A stretch of DNA of 64,000 nt from Anarhynchus alexandrinus (GCA_008711295.1 VUYV01000003.1:6926511-6990510); one strand, 5' to 3'. Shown: positions 34,716-48,343, numbered from the stretch's first letter. A program made the numbers and translations. Notes: a model not told the origin generated them from the sequence alone.

Positions 34716-37700
34716 TTTTCACAAATTAGAAAATTCAGGAAAGGAACTGTTTCATCTAAAGTATTCCTTTCTTCTTAGTTTCTGGTCCCTCCAGTGTCTT
34801 GGCATACATACGCGTATTCTCACACCTCCAGATGATTTCTGCTAAATCCAGCAATTGAAGTCAAACTTTGAGATAACAATGTGACTTTGGGGGTAACTAT
34901 AAATATCATAAATTCTGTCTTTAATTTGCACCCCATAAAAACCTACTAAAATAGCTCAGAGATTTAATAATTTGATTTCAAAATGCGCAACAGGCTTGGA
35001 TTTGGTCTAGCATTGTTTAAACATGCTTGAAATCTCAAGGGAAATGAAGTTATTAAGGATTTCCTAGCATTCTAGTAATATGAATATTGCTTTGAGTCCT
35101 TAATGTTGTTATAGGTTTTTATTAATAATCATTGAAGCTAGAGATAGTGATGATTCCTGTAGTTTCAATTACAGCACAAAATCCAGTCTTGCTCTGAAAG
35201 CCTCCTGTCTGCTCTGCTTTCCTGCATACTGGGAAAAAGTACAAAGTGGAAAAAAAAAAGTGAAAAGTTCAAAGTGAAAGCAAAACTCTTCTCTTGTCTT
35301 CAAGAGACAGGAGAGAGTTTGGGAAGGAGTTAGCTTTCTCATGGCAAGCGTAGAGGAAAGAATGGGAATGACCTGTGCTGCTGGATGCTACCTGTGCTGT
35401 AGGTGGGAGGGAGCTGCTCTTACCTCCCCGTACCAAAGTTCTTGGATCAAAATTTGAGATGCAGATGTCTTGGACTTCTGGAGAGAAGGTTACTGAACAA
35501 CCCATATGAGAAAAATGGATTAACCTCACATTCTGCAGAACTGCTGTCCTCAGATGATTGTTCCACATTTACAACCGATGTCATTGCCATAATGATCCTA
35601 CAGAACTGCAAATAAAAACGAAGCCCATGTGGCCATGAATAAGAAAAGTTCATGAAGTTATTTCCTGTATATGTGGTCCACTGTCCCAAAATGTTGTAGA
35701 TTTTTTTATGCAGAATATTCATGCAGCAAGTTACGTTGTTAAGATGTTTTACTGAGCTCTACTGGCAAATGATTTCTGCTTGAAATGATTTTACCTGAGT
35801 TCTTGCTTTGCAAGGACTATTGTATGGAAAGGCCAATAAGCAGAACATCCATCTCAGAAGTATGTCAAAGCAGATCTTTAAATTAATGTACAATTCATTT
35901 TACTGCATATCTAATTTCTTACAAATCATGAAAAATTCCTTCTCTATGTAGGCATTTATACAGACTATTAGAGCTAGTTCTAAATCATTAACCCCTCCAA
36001 GTTGCAGTTATTCATAATGTCTAATGCAGCTTCCTTCTACATTTCCCTTTCATGGTGGGTTCATAAATGTTCATTTTACTTTTTAAAAATTCAGTAAAAT
36101 AAAACAGAAGTCATTAGTACACCCCAAACCTGAGCTCATGCGTTTACATATGCAGGGGAAATTGTCTCTTAGTGTTACTACCTCTTCCAATGGTCTTTTT
36201 CAGAGTTCTTCGAATGTAAGCTGAATGGAATAAGGAAATTCTCAATTGCTTTTTGTAAGTCAGTCAATGCCCTTTTCCAGAAAATAAGCCAACATCAAGT
36301 ATTTTCCTATGTACGCAACTTTATTACAGAGAAACTCAAACTTGCATTTTACCTGAAAGACTGCTTTACTTTGTTATTCCCATCAGCTGAGAAGCATTAC
36401 ACAGTACAGAGCTGAAGATGAGGTATAACATACTGCATATATTTTTGCATGTGTATGTACATGCAGTTGGTATTTGTCATACAACCAGCCATATTAATAT
36501 AATTCTTTTTTCATTGTAGAGGAACCTCATTCTTTTGATTTCCTGAAGAAAAGTGATCACCTAAGCAAGTCCTTCATTCTGTCTCCTCCCCGAAATGTAA
36601 CTAAGTATGCTCTGCTGTTGCAAACCAATTTATTGATTCCACAGCCCTTCAATAAGCTTCTCCTGCACCTTCCCTCATGAGAGAGGCATGCCCCCATTTT
36701 GAGAAATTCATAAGGGCAAAAACTTTGTAGTTAATATGATTGCAGCCTTAGGCACAACACCAAGGATAAAGCATACAATAACACTGTAGCCAGGAAAACC
36801 CTGTTACTGATTTGCTTCAGATCTTTGTGACAAAAAGCATGTGAGAGACTGATCCTCAAGCTCAGATCCTCACTGTTTTTCTTGTTTATTTCTGTACCAA
36901 GTTAGAAAAAAAAAAGAAACTTACTCAGAAACCCTACTGTGATCCTGAGGAGTGTCAGACACATAATCCTGCCATTCATGTCAGTGAAGCACCAGAAGTA
37001 CATCTCCAGCTGTATACTGTGACTTTTCTGAGCTGTTAGCATGTTCAGGGAGACTGAGATGGCTGCATTGTATATGGGATGCTATTAAAGGTCAATGCAA
37101 ATATCACTACGGGTTAATACAATAGCATATTGTGACTGTAATATGTGCAAGAAAATGTTTCTTTGTTTCACCCAGATAATTAACAATATGAAATATTCAC
37201 AGAACTGGACTGATTTAAGAAACTTGCCAGTGAAACTCTAGGCTTGGTGGTGTTATTATTAACATTGTGTACCCTGCAATTTTGTATGCAGTGTCTCACT
37301 GAAGGGAGAAGAGAAGCTTCACCCTTCAGTGGGGATGAGGAGCAGTTAGTTAAGTAGAGGAAAGGACACTTAGCCTTGTGAATTTTAAGTCAGAGGAGGC
37401 TGTGGGATCACCCTTTTTGGTTATCACCAAACTGCGAATTAGGCTAAGTTATAAACAACGTGAAGCGGCAGCCTTAGGATGCAGTTCCTCACTATGGGTT
37501 GAGAGAACTTAGAGCTGTGTGCTGCCACTGCCCACCTTCAGCATCAGCCTTCATGAACTACAGCATTAACTCACTCTTTTAGCAAGAAAGTCATTTATGA
37601 GCAGGCAGTGAGCTACTTGCCTTCTCCAGCAGATGCCTGTTATGTTGCTCATTTAACTACAGAACAAGGTCTCACCCTACTATGAAAGGGCATGTTTTTG

Positions 37701-40700
37701 CTTTCACACTACTTGGCAAACATCATATTTTGAATTGCAGGAATACCATAACCCAGCTTGAGTTACATGTGGTTCTTAAGGAAACTGGAAAGCAATACGA
37801 CACTCCCTATGCAAAGGTGCAGCACATTCATACCCCTGTCAGAACAGAATAATATCATAATAAGGACTCTTACTCCACTGTGTGTTCTCTAGAGTGTTCA
37901 AAGGGTGAAAGAGCATGGCCTCTTGTCGTCTATATAAAGCAAGGAAAGACTTTTGCCTCTCTGTGTGATTCCGGCTCTTCACCTGGTTTTGTTACTTAAA
38001 CTGAGCTACATTTGAATGCTTTGGGGAAAATATAGACACGTTTTTGTGGTTAAGGGTTTTTTTTGGGGGGGAAGGGAGAGTTAATGCAATATCTTTACAG
38101 CATACTATATTACTCACTGAAGTAGAACTGTAGATCTCAAATACTATTTTTATTCATTTTCTTTGTGATAATCTATATGGCATCTTGGGAATTTCTCTTA
38201 AGAATGGATGGACTGAAAGAAAAAAAGTTAGGCAGACAACAGATCTGTTTTACTGCAGGGTAGTAAGAATGCTCATGAGAACCACACAAAACTTTGAATT
38301 TAAGCTTGAGTACAGGGATATACACAAAACCAATGGCACTGTAGGATCTGTTATTCAAGCAAGCCTTTTTAACAACAATAAAGATTGCCAAAGTCACCAA
38401 GTCCAAATACTGCCTGAGCAAACGTGAAACCTATCAGCTGAATCAAATCACACTGGGAATTGTATCTCAAGGTAAATAACATGTACAGCTTAAATAAGCT
38501 GTAATTGGCTAATTAAATAATTTGAAAAACATTTCAAAGGCTAAGGCTACATTATTTAATTTTACCTACTGAATCTAAATTCTCCCTGCAGTATCAAATA
38601 ATGTCATATTCTAATTAAGTTCCTTCCCTGAACTAATAGAAATCCTTAAAAATTATGATGATAAAAACAGTTAGCTAATTGGAACTAGCAAATATCATTC
38701 AAAAATTTTAATAAACTAAAAATGCCCCTGGTTAATATTAATGATAGCATCTTTCTTTTGATACTTAAACTAAAATGTCCTGCTCAAAATAAATAAATAA
38801 GGCTCCATTATCAGCTTTCTTGAGTAGCATATTACAGTAATTGGCCCCACGCAGATGATTGCTGCATTACAATGCTGGCTGTGAATGCATGCAGAGAGAC
38901 AGATGAATGGTTATCATTCAAATGCTCAACGGACAGTCAAAGAAACAGATATTGACATTTTGCATATGGAGAAGGATGTGAGTCTCCTGGTGACTGAGGA
39001 AAAATAACAAAAATAAAAGATCATCAGATTTGGATTTGAGTCACTGGTAAATTCATTGCTTTGCAATGAGGAAGCATTTCTGTCACTTTCTGCTTTCATC
39101 TCTTTAAAATTAGACTCTCTTTCATTCTCTTCAATGAGGGAGGGGTCCTCGCAAAACAGATGGTGCAAACATAAACCTATAACGCTATACTGAATCTCTA
39201 CCTAGACTCTTCAAAAGCAGACAGTGCACAAGCTATTTAATATGAGGCACAAGCCAAGGCAAGGCATGTAACTCAGAGACAAATAAACTTTTTAGCTAAC
39301 TACAGTTAGGGGTTAAGCAGTGCCCACTGAAATATGTGAAAAATTTCCATATAAGTGGATATGAGTGAGAATATATCTAATTGTCAGAACCAAGTGTATA
39401 TGATCTAGTTCTTTCTCCCAGCTGAATCAAGTATTCTGGACACAAAAAAGCCAAGTTCAGTCTCACCTTTTGCTGCTCACCTGTTCCAGGGAGGAGGTTA
39501 AACCAGTGCGTAGCCAGATCTGGCTCAAGATGTATCTGCACTAAAAGCAAAATGGAATTGCCACTACTGCACTTCACTACTATGTCAAAGGTGCAGATTG
39601 GGTTGTCCTGATATCAAAAAGTTGGAGAAACAAAAGGGGGTAAAAGTGAGTCAGGGAGAATTCTGAAGAAATAGATTTGTTTTAACTGAGCAATAGCATC
39701 TGCTTCTTCTGGCTGCTCCCAAACTTTCCTCCTCCCTCTAACAAAAGTTTTTTCTACTTTTTCCCCAATGCTCCCTGGTTTCTGTTTGTGTGGTAAAAGT
39801 AACCCTGGATTTACAGACCTCTGATATATACAAACCAGACAGCAGGACCATAGCTGTCTTGTCACTTGGTTCAATCTAGTGTTTGGGACCCTTAAGTGAA
39901 AAAGCTAATAACCCCCTTCCCTCCCTCCTGGCTGCTTCATCTGATCTGACAGTCACTCTGCCAGAGCTGACCTGAAGGCAGTTTGGCTTATGTTTGTAGA
40001 CCTGCCCCAGGCAGTCCACCTAAAACTCGTGCCTATGTGCTTGAGTAAGTATTTAGTCCAAACTACGTGTTGGTTGGTACCGTATCTTGGTTGGTTATCT
40101 TCAAAGCAGGAAAGGGTTTTTACTGCTATCTTTGGTGGAGACTGAACAGTTTTGATGAACTCACGACATAGATTTTATTTTTGGTCTGTGTATAATTTAG
40201 AATTAATGAGAATTTTATGTATATTTTCTGTTGTACCTTAATTTCACTGGCACTTGTGCCTCAGTTTCAATCCTGCATTATTTCATCATACTTCAGTGTG
40301 AGATGATAAAGTAAAATTTGCTCTGAACTGGAAGTGTCTCATGTTTATCTGTTTCTCTGTTTATTTGGTCTGTGTACGCAGTTTTCCATTCAGATGTTAG
40401 TTTAAACATCTGTAGCCCTGCATTTACAATCTCAGAATGTCAGAAGGTACCAGGTCACTGAAAAATAAAATAGTTCTAGGAATGGATCAGTTAAAAAAAA
40501 GAATCCTTTTTCACAGAAAATGGAAAAGAAATAAAGAAATTGTTTAGGATATTTTTAAGGGGTTTTGGTTTCGTCTGGGTTTTAGTTTGAAGGGGCAGTA
40601 TACAAGAATTATAAAAAAAAAAATTGTAAAAATAATTTCGGGTCAATACTGGAAAGTTTTGATGGACTAAGCTTAGAATGTTCTTTGAAGCTAAGATTGT

Positions 40701-40729
40701 TTTAAAATGGAAAATTATTTTTCAACTGG
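34716..40729. other. AT-rich single-copy sequence, no gene
   Basis: No gene or recognisable transposon in about 6 kb. The part at 38440-38720 is rich in TAATT cores (38502, 38510, 38558, 38612, 38676) and could be conserved noncoding DNA. A T/G run lies at about 38052-38066. Confidence 0.45.
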
Positions 40730-40942
40730 TGTCTTGGTTTCAGCTGGGATACAGTTAATCTTATTCCAGTAGCTGCTGTGTTTCAGATTTAGTATGAGAA
40801 TAACACATATTATTTTAGTTGTTGCTAAGTAATATTTATATTAAATCAAGGACTTTTTCAGCTTCCTATGGAAGCTGAAGGGCAGCATAGGCAGAACAAG
40901 CTGGCCAAAGGAATATTCCATACCATAGACGTCATGCTCAGT

Positions 40943-40949
40943 ATATAAA
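40943..40949 (+). promoter_or_regulatory. TATA box of the 40.7-kb LTR
   Basis: ATATAAA within CAGTATATAAATG, downstream of GACGTCATGC, which contains a CRE-like TGACGTCA variant. This is a typical LTR core promoter arrangement. Confidence 0.65.
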
Positions 40950-41097
40950 TGGGCTGAGGGGCAGGAATCTGCTATCGCTGCTCAGGATGGTCTGGGCAAA
41001 CAATCATCAGGTGGTGAGCAATTGCATTACATTGCATTGCTCATTTTTATATTTTTATCATTATTGTTATTCTTATCTTCTCTTGCATTACTGTTCT

Positions 41098-41103
41098 ATT
41101 AAA
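41098..41103 (+). promoter_or_regulatory. Poly(A) signal of the 40.7-kb LTR
   Basis: ATTAAA within TCTATTAAACTGTC, about 150 bp downstream of the TATA box, as expected for the LTR R region. Confidence 0.6.
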
Positions 41104-41229
41104 CTGTCTTTATCTCAACCCACTAGGTTTCCTTTTTTTTCTGATTCTTCTCCCCTAAGCCACTGGGGGCAGAGGGGAGTAAGTGAATGGCTGCGGGGTC
41201 CTGGTTGCCAGTTAGGTTAAACCGTGACA

Positions 41230-44084
41230 ACTAGTTATAGTTTTTTTCATTATTTATACCATCACATTATAGTGTTAGTTGTGAATCCAACTTTGCTCTT
41301 AACCACAGTGCTTTTAACTCTCTTTTACGGTATTTTTTCTGAAGCTATGCAATAGGCCTGATGAATCTAGCAAACAATTTCTATCATATGCTGAATAAAA
41401 TATAACCTTAGGTTGCAAGTGAATTGTGTTCGGTGTGCAGTCATGAGAAATAAGATACATTTACTCAAAAAAAAATGTGCATAACTCCACAGGTACAAAA
41501 GCAATGTGCATGTGTTTTGAGCAAGAAGTAATTTTCCACAGAAGACTTATCTTTTGCAACATAATAAATAATTGTAGGTGATTATATAAAGCAATATTTT
41601 ACAAACCATAAAATTCCAAGGCAAAGTATCGCTGAGGAAGTCGATGATGGCAATTTTTTTCAGAGCTGGCAAGACAAAGTTTTTGTACAATGATGTAAAC
41701 ATGACTGTTTCAGAGCAATGTCTGGACTTAGTACTTTACCACTTTAAAGATGACTTTCTAAAAAGGGTATGGATTTTTTCACATTTAGTAAAATTATTTA
41801 ACAGTTTACCCATATCAGTTTGAAGTAACTTCTGCAAAGTAGTACTTCATTGGAAGCCAAATTCTGATATATATCTTCATCCTTTTTCAGAGCTTATTAT
41901 TATTGCAGTTTATGTGAGTTGAGCAAGAATGCAAGCTGGGCAAAAACTAAATAAATGCTTTTGGTGTTGGTTCTATAATAAAAACAAGACTGATAGAATA
42001 TTCTTTTTCCATTTTGAACAGACTGAAAGGACATGGCAAAAAAAAGGAATAAACACAATTATTTGTTTAATATACATCAAAAAAACCTATTAGCAGAAAT
42101 AAACATGAAAAATCAACAGCAGTTAGGAGGTTTTAAGATTCCAAGGCTAGAGGCATCCAGCAAAGGTTATGCATTATGCTGGTGGATCTGGTGTTCCCCA
42201 AAGGAGTTTTTAATTCAGTTGCCCCTACAAGTCATCTCTGATAGTTTTGCAAAGCTCAACAATTCAAAACTGCTGATTTGCCTTGTTCACTGACATAGTT
42301 TGGCTTTTCAATTTAACATAAATCCTTTAAAAATGTTTGTATGAAATTTAGGCGTTCTAAAAATATTTTTTCTCAGCTCTTTCTCTCCTGTTTCCCTCAA
42401 CAAAACCAGCTGCTGGAATGTGAATATAATATAAATAACTGAACCAATAAATATGACAATACCGATCTTTCTAAGGTCAGAAAGCACCATCTTATCTAAT
42501 TTCATTGTATGGGAGGCTGCTGTGTGAATCTCCCTGCTTACTTAGCAGGCACTAATTTGGATATGATAGGTAATACCTGAAATGCCACTATTAATATTCA
42601 CCAATTCATTGAAGTATGAAGGAAGGAAATATCCTGTACAAGCATTGGATGGCATAATGGTGTTGTTGAGGGAGGATGAATGCAGAGGGATAAATGTAGA
42701 GGGATAGGTCTTTACAGAGATAGAATGATGACATGACTGATGTAACTCCCCTGCACAGGTTGGCCTCAGCCTTTATAAGTTTGAGACACTTGTCTAGACT
42801 GTAAAATACATCACCAGTAAAGTTCATCAGGGCCATGACTGAATTCTGCCGTCAAACAGTACTGATATTTGTTGTTAGGTCTAAGGGCATTTTACAGTTC
42901 CCTGCTTTAACATTTACCCAGTGAACCTCCAGTTGAACATCTATATTACTAAACTTTATTGTGTGTCCAGATGAAACAAAGAATCACACGCTCATTTCTT
43001 TGGGCAGGTGAAATCCCACCGAAGCACATTTTGTCTTTAAGACAACACTCCCTTCTGCTCTGGAGAATTTTGAAGACACATCAGTCAAGAAACTTGCCAA
43101 AACATTATTACTTTGAAAGGCTCTCTGAGCCAGCCAAGTAACTCTGTCTGTGTGCACATGTATTTAAAAAAATACCAACAAACCTCCAAAATTAAATGCT
43201 ATGGTTGATCCACATTACCACAGATGTTTGTCTAGTCTTCAAAGTGAGAAAGATCTGCTTATAAACCTGTTTCTTGTGTGATGAATCATTCTTGTCAACA
43301 AAAACTATTTGTTGACAGTATTTTATGTGTAGCTATGAAGTTGTCAGATTTTACCTTGAAAGTTACAGTGGTTAATCCCATCATATTTAAGATGGTAGAA
43401 CATGGCACACAGAGTTATTTCATTACTACAGGTTTTATTTCTGTAGGGTTGGGAAATACTTTCTTTTTTTTTCAGGAGCTGTAGTCTGGAGGACTGCTTA
43501 GAAAGGTAATGTTCCTGTGCATGTTGGATGTCTCCAGGAAATTATTATGGACAAAATCCATGGCTGTACTTTCTGCTTCTCAGTGCTCTCCCATTGCTAT
43601 TTTCATTGCTCAGTATTTACTTAACAGATTTATTTGGTTTGTACACCTTAAACTGGAGACTAAAGAGAAAAGGTTTTAAAGAGAGTAGCTGGGTTTGAGG
43701 GTTTTTTTTATGTTTCCATCCCCTCCGCTTGCCCCACTTCTCTTTTCTTCTTTTCCTTCTTTACATCTTCCTTTTTCCTTTCTGCCTTGAAGAATTCAAG
43801 TAATGGTACAAGGTTATAGTTAATAATAATATGCCTAATAGAAAGTAAGTTTTAAAGTGAACTTAATTTTAAATTACTACAATAGAAAAGAGTATATCAT
43901 AATCTATAAAGTAGCTACATTTAATTAGTGTTCAATTAGCTTTTTACACCATTAAAGATGCTAATGGAAAAACATCATTTGAGAACCTTTAAAGAAACAA
44001 AAACTGTCTAAGCCATATTTTACAGGAGAGGTTCATCTAATTTGAAAAGGTTTTTACCAGTTCCTCCTTGGCGGAGGAGGGAGG
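41230..44084. other. AT-rich single-copy sequence, no gene
   Basis: Nothing supported. There is a pyrimidine-rich tract at about 43715-43790 and short A and T runs. Confidence 0.45.
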
Positions 44085-44185
44085 GTCTAGTGGGAGGTGT
44101 CCCTGCCTACGGCAGGGGGGTTGGAACTCGATGATCTTCAAGGTCCTTTCCAACCTAAACCATTCTATGATTCTATGATTCTATG
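44085..44185 (+). mobile_element. CR1 3' end fragment, plus strand
   Basis: About 100 bp of CR1 3' UTR: GGTCTAGTGGGAGGTGTCCC, GGGGTTGGAACTCGATGATC, TTTCCAACCTAAACC, then three perfect ATTCTATG units at 44162-44185. The intact repeated tail and good match suggest a fairly recent, severely 5'-truncated insertion. Confidence 0.96.
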
Positions 44186-45763
44186 ACATGCATCGAAACA
44201 TGTTATTGTTGTGTAGTAACAGCCACATTCAAATTTTTGGCATGAAACAACTCAAGTCTGAACAAAAAGAAAGGAGGATTTTGCTTAAATTAGTGAGCTC
44301 AAGGTAGATCAGGACAATGATGTATTTGGACAGTAGAGGCTGCACAAATCTCTTACGACACTAGTATCTAGAGGTAGCTATATATTTTAAAACACTAATA
44401 ATTATCCCAAGCAGTAAATAGATAAGGCCCAATCTGAGCAGGGATACTTTAATCGTTGTGCTCGCTGGCTTATGATGATGCTAGTACTGTCTCTCCATGG
44501 ACTTAAAAGGCAGGTTTGTATGGAAAAGGAGAGAAAAACATCGGAAAATCAGAGGTCTTTGGGAAACGGACTATACGGCAAAAGAGACAGAGAGAAACAT
44601 AAAGCTTTCTCTAGGTTTAAGTGTGATGGAACCAATACAAAACATTCTGGCAGTTCTTGCTCGAAAATCTTCACACTGCAATTAGGATTTAATTTACCTG
44701 GGAAATAGTTGGGTGGATTCTGTTGACAAACTGAGAATGGTAGTTCATAAAAAGCAGAGAGGATGTTTTCCAAAAGGCATAAGATCAAGGATAGAAGCCA
44801 TCATTCCTGTCATTGAACCCATGGAAATATTCAAACCTGCAGAAAACGTCTGATTTGAACACATCTGTGTTTTCTTTATGGGAGTCATACTCCAGGAAAA
44901 AAGAGAATTGTTTCCTCTGGATACCTACAGACAATGGTTCAGAATGAATTTAGAAAGCCAGAAGTTAGGATATATGTTTTAATGGCATTGCAGGAAAACT
45001 AGACACAATTTAAAAACATTTACTTGATTTCTTAATAACTTATAAACGGGATTTATCTGTGTAAATCTTATGCTTCAGTGTGCCTTCTCCTAAACCTACA
45101 GAAAAGTATATATTTGTAGATAATTGGTAATTATTACTGTCATTGTCCTGTACACAGCAAGTTAATTTACAGGGAAACATTACATTGTTTTGTTCTCTTA
45201 CTTATCCTTCCAAATGTTGCACCACAATTGCTTAACCCAGCTTTATCTCTGCATCCGTAATCTGATTGCTCTTTAGAAACCCATCTAAGGAGATAAAAAC
45301 ATCGAAAAATGTTACAGAAAGGTAGAATGATTCCCTTAGCATGGGTGTTTCAGTGCTTTAATACACCCGAGAAAAAAAAAAAAAGTAGCCTCCTGATAAG
45401 GTATAGAATATAATTTATTTAGTTAGTTAGTTACTTTATGTAAATCCTTCAACAATTTTGGCCAAAGTACATAGGTGGCAATGATAGTATGCTCTGTTCA
45501 AAGGGAATATTCTCTATTTAATCCTATACAAATATGTGACATTTTCCTCTACTGATTGTTTGTAGGAGAAAAACATTGTAGACTTCATTACAGTTCAGTT
45601 CCTTTGAAAAACCTTTTCTTGCAATTATTTGAAATGTAATCTGTTTGCAGTTACGATTGTTCCAGTAGTGATAGTCTTGTTGAGAGACTGTGCCGACACT
45701 CCAAAGAGCCTAGTTCTGTGACTGACATCCTGTGTGACTTTGCAAAAATAATTTTGGCTAATG

Positions 45764-45837
45764 TTTTCAAAAGTGTCTACCTCCCTTCCCTGAAGTCAGT
45801 GGAAACTCAGACTCCTAAGGGACTTAAATACTTTTGT
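45764..45837. repeat. Imperfect inverted repeat, possible old MITE
   Basis: The arms are 45768-45790 and 45814-45836; the reverse complement of the second matches the first at 16 of 23 positions. They flank a short centre with TGAAGTCAGTGG. Palindromes with TTTTCAAAAGTG-type ends and this centre are familiar from old sauropsid DNA transposons, but the family is not confirmed. Confidence 0.5.
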
Positions 45838-48042
45838 ACATAATTGCTGTGGTAATTTTGCCCATAATATTTTCTTTATTCTGAGTTTAAAAGACTATTA
45901 AACACTAAAAATATAAACTTCCATTCAGAAATTTCAGGATGTTTGTGTTGGCTGAAATAAATGCTACAGTGGCCTTGATCTATGAAGGCAATTTTAACAA
46001 CATTTGGATTTTTTAGTGAATAAATAGAAGTGGGACAATTAATGTCATTATTTTTTAACTTTGGAAAAGTTCTTGCTTTATTGTAGCACCCCATTCATTT
46101 TTTGGAGTTATCAGGTAGTTTACATGATGGATTATAATGTGGATCAATACTTATGCTTGTACTAATGGTAGTAAACTTTATGAGACAGGAATAGATAGAA
46201 GTAACTGTTTGATTTGGATCCTAGGAAATAAACTCAAATAAAAGCATGAAGCATTCTATATGAAAAGAATCAAAAGAAGGTGAAAAGCTCTCTGACATGC
46301 CTGCCCAAGGGAGCTGCAAGTTTGCTAGATCTTGCTTTTTTCACTACCCCCTTGTACCTACTCTCAGCGGAAGAATGCCTGCCGCTGCATTAAGTGCATG
46401 CCTCCTGTGGCACTAGGGGATGTGCCCTGCTAACCTCTTTCCCACAGGGATTTTACTCTGAAGGCAAGTTGGCAGGTAGAAGAGCTACTCTTCCTTGCCC
46501 TCGCAGAACAGCAGAGTGACATAGTGCCTTGCCTCTCCAAACCACTGTCTTTTACCCTGCAGGAATTCAGGTATTGTGGAAAACAGCCACCTGGTTGAGA
46601 CCATGAAACGTGCATGGTCATAATACAAATGTTTACAAATATGAACTTTAACTTTTTGATTTACAGCATTGTTCAGTTATGCACTTAAAAAAGTGGAAAA
46701 ATGAATGAAATTTAGAGTTCCTTATACTGGAACAAGAGGTAATAACGTATGCAGCGTGGCAATGCCTTGAAAGGAGCGTGCGTTGCAAATTTCTGGGTTG
46801 AAAGGAAAATTTTAATTGTTGGACAAGCACAGATCAGTGTTGCAGGTGAAAACAAAAAGTGTAATGTAGTGTTAGAGGTAATACAGGTCCATATACATTA
46901 GTTTCTAGTGGCTACTATGATAGAATGAAGAAAATTGCCTCAAAAGGTATGTGTCTAATCCCGGGACGAGACAGCACAAATCTGTCTGTGCTTCTGTAAT
47001 TGTTTGAACCAGTGATGTAATTCAGGAGCATATGTGGTCAAACAGAGTTTGCCTGTTTGTTATACACAAGCAGGTGAGTTTATTCCTTATTATCTCTCAT
47101 TTTATGTTTTTACTTTCTGAATGAGTTAAAGTATTCTAAATATTTTAAAAACCTTTTCTCTCAAGGTACTGCAGCATAAATTTTGATCATATAATATAGT
47201 CATTTTTTTAACTAAAAAAAAAGTTTATTAGGGAAATAGGGAAATAAAGGAAATACCTTTTTTTTTTTTAATTTCTTCTTCATAGTGCCTAGTGCAGTAG
47301 GGGCTTGATCCTTTTCTCATATTGTAGGATTAATCACAGGAAAAGTAACCAATACCCAAACCCACTATAGATTTAAGAAATATTTTAAGTCACAGTCCAG
47401 TGTAAGTGGTCTACAATTCTAACAGCCTGATGGAAGTAAAATGCACAATTTGAAGTGTACGTATGATTTTTAAAACCAGAACAGCTGCAACTTAGATCCT
47501 GCTCCTAGAAGTGTGCCCTGATCATGTGGCCACCTTCTGTGTCGGAAGAGCAGAGCTGCCAGGCCAACCTCACAGGGTGTATTTAGCCTCTTATTGTCAG
47601 TAGGAGGACATGAGGAAAGACAGGGTCACGGCTGAACTCTGCCTCCAAGCCAGGCAGCCCCGTGAATGTGTCCTGCATACATTCACAGGCTAACAGGTGG
47701 ATTGTGCGGGGTTTTACATTCATCAGAGGCACTCTCTCTTAAAAAGTGAGAACCTTTCTAGCTCTAATTGCAATATGACTCTCCCCACTTTGCGCTACAC
47801 TGGAATTCTGCAGCTTTGACAGGTTGAACATGCAGCTCTGTTCTGCTATGTTCTCTTGACACAGCAGCTAAAATTGCTAATTATCAGAGTTCAGAGATTT
47901 AGGACTAAAAGTAGAAATATTCGTGGATACAGAATTTGTATTTTATTGGATGTAGTCTGTAGATTTCACTGCCTAAATCTTCTTGTTGTCCAAAGCAAAA
48001 CACTGTGATTTGAAATTTCTGCTCACTATCTTGCTGTTAATC

Positions 48043-48065
48043 TTTTTTTTTTTTTTTTTTTTTTT
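48043..48065. repeat. Poly(T) run of 23
   Basis: Uninterrupted thymines. On the minus strand it would be a poly(A), but no retroposed gene is visible next to it. Confidence 0.95.
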
Positions 48066-48187
48066 CCCTATAAATTGTAGCAGGGAGGGGGAGACAGGTT
48101 AGTCTCTGGGATCTATGGTCAGTTGCCTATGTTCATGTTCATACATCAGTCATAAAAATCAGGTAACCCCATGTAATGATACCAAAG

Positions 48188-48343
48188 CAGCTGCAGTAAA
48201 AATTCAGGGGAACTGTCTGGCCACACTCAGCTGCTTTTTCACCTCAGGAGCATGGAAGTTGAATATCTGTTGAACAGCTGTGACCTAATGGGCACAAGAA
48301 CATTAATTTACATACAAACACATTAATTGGCCTGTGACAGCTG
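48188..48343. promoter_or_regulatory. Candidate enhancer: four CAGCTG E-boxes in 156 bp
   Basis: CAGCTG occurs at 48188-48193, 48228-48233, 48275-48280 and 48338-48343. CATTAATTTAC and CATTAATTGG homeodomain-type sites lie between and beside the last two. CAGCTG is bound by bHLH factors. The function as an enhancer is inferred only from clustering. Confidence 0.35.

Larger units (their letters stand above)
40730..41229 (+). mobile_element. Solo LTR, avian ERV-L-like, with probable target duplication
   Basis: Starts TGTCTTGGTTTCAGCTGGG and ends AACCGTGACA. It contains GTTGTTGCTAAGTAATATTT, the promoter block GTCATGCTCAGTATATAAAT, a start-region GCAATTGCATTACATTGC, an ATTAAA poly(A) signal and CTTATCTCAACCCAC before the U5-like end. 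Flanking pentamers are ACTGG (40725-40729) and ACTAG (41230-41234), four of five identical, as expected for a retroviral integration. At 500 bp it is complete for this type. No internal region remains, so it was probably formed by recombination between the two LTRs of a provirus. Confidence 0.9.

Noticed and set aside
48043..48065. Reverse poly(A) tail of a retroposed gene on the minus strand
   Set aside because: The adjoining sequence shows no coding similarity or target duplication.
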